A stretch of DNA of 6,463 nt, taken from contig JAZRIK010000030.1 in the NCBI GenBank assembly GCA_045645245.1, forward strand, positions 1 through 6,463, written 5' to 3'. The notes under the pieces were generated by a model, which saw nothing but the letters and a program-made list of their open reading frames with translations, was not told the DNA's origin and did no database searches. The first letter of the stretch is position 1. Each line of letters opens with the position of its first letter. This DNA comes from Scatosoma sp045645245 (lineage in GTDB: Bacteria > Bacillota > Clostridia > Christensenellales > Borkfalkiaceae). Below are positions 6,038-6,463 of this stretch, piece by piece. Position numbers and translations under genes: made by a program.

Positions 6038-6451
6038 ATGGCTAAAGCAAACGTTAAAAAGAAAATTCAATTCTGGGGAACGGGTAGAAGAAAGAAAGCA
6101 ATCGCTCGCGTTCGTTTGATTCCCGGCGGAAACGGAACGATCGTGATCAACGACCGTGCTTTTGAAGACTACTTCCCTCAAGGAACTTTGCAATACATCG
6201 TTAAACAACCGTTGGTGGCTGTGGAAGCGGAAAGCAAATACGACGTGATGGTAAACGTAATCGGCGGTGGCTACACTGGTCAAGCGGGCGCTATCCGTTT
6301 GGGCGTAGCTCGTGCGCTTTTGGAAGCAGAAGAAAACAGCCGTCCCGTATTGAAAGCGGCAGGTTTCTTAACGAGAGACCCTCGCGCGAAAGAAAGAAAG
6401 AAATACGGCTTGAAGAAAGCTCGTCGCGCACCTCAATTCTCGAAGAGATAA
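6038..6451 (+). CDS. rpsI: 30S ribosomal protein S9
   Basis: A 137-residue protein matching bacterial S9, which sits in the head of the small subunit and reaches the P-site tRNA with its basic tail. GTGRRKKAIARVRL (14-27), GGGYTGQAGAIRLGVARALL (76-95), AAGFLTRDPRAKERKKYGLK and the invariant end KARRAPQFSKR are present. The N-terminus is a few basic residues longer than in E. coli. AGGAGAGG (6021-6028) supports ATG 6038. It lies 18 nt after rplM, the usual bacterial pairing. Twelve bases remain after the stop, so no terminator can be seen. Confidence 0.98.
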   Translation: MAKANVKKKIQFWGTGRRKKAIARVRLIPGGNGTIVINDRAFEDYFPQGTLQYIVKQPLVAVEAESKYDVMVNVIGGGYTGQAGAIRLGVARALLEAEENSRPVLKAAGFLTRDPRAKERKKYGLKKARRAPQFSKR

Positions 6452-6463
6452 TGAAAATAAAGA

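Noticed and set aside
5654..6283. A 209-codon open frame on the minus strand across rplM and rpsI
   Set aside because: It is antisense to two unmistakable ribosomal-protein genes, recalls no family and is rich in residues produced by their codon bias.
6451..6463. Possible start of another gene at the ATG overlapping the rpsI stop
   Set aside because: Only four codons are visible and there is no clear ribosome binding site, so it cannot be supported from this window.

Overview
The window looks like chromosomal DNA from a low- to mid-GC Gram-positive bacterium of the Firmicutes, probably a Clostridia-like lineage. Three things point there: strong SigA-type promoters and purine-rich Shine-Dalgarno sites, the family membership of the proteins, and an rplM-rpsI pair behind a structured leader. 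All genes read rightward. No transposase, integrase, tRNA, rRNA or CRISPR array is visible.

Layout: (1) 1-201 is the C-terminal end of a GTP-dependent phosphoenolpyruvate carboxykinase, closed by a terminator at 219-249. (2) 250-3021 is an AT-rich three-gene restriction-modification cassette with its own promoter. It holds a DpnM-type GATC adenine methyltransferase carrying an extra N-terminal helix-turn-helix, a DpnII/MboI-type restriction endonuclease, and a second, structurally different amino-methyltransferase. (3) 3021-3077 is the C-terminal stub of an XRE/Cro-CI-type regulator, beginning at the stop codon of the last cassette gene and followed by a terminator. This is probably a scar of the cassette's arrival. 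(4) 3122-5326 is a promoter, a GlmU-like left-handed beta-helix acyltransferase gene, glmM overlapping it by 8 nt, and a terminator. Together these are amino-sugar steps towards UDP-GlcNAc and peptidoglycan. (5) 5340-6451 is a run of A-tracts, a near-consensus promoter, a candidate L13 autoregulatory leader, rplM and rpsI.

The cassette should methylate GATC in host DNA and cut unmethylated incoming DNA. Its base composition differs from its neighbours: 15 G+C in the 60 bases 1681-1740, against 35 in 4081-4140. The whole window contains only seven GATC sites, where equal base frequencies would give about 25, and four of the seven lie inside the cassette.

The restriction chemistry itself is a known type. 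The parts most worth following are the HTH-methyltransferase fusion, which may stand in for a controller protein, the non-DpnA second methyltransferase, the XRE scar, and the GATC scarcity. I do not see evidence for a wholly new system.
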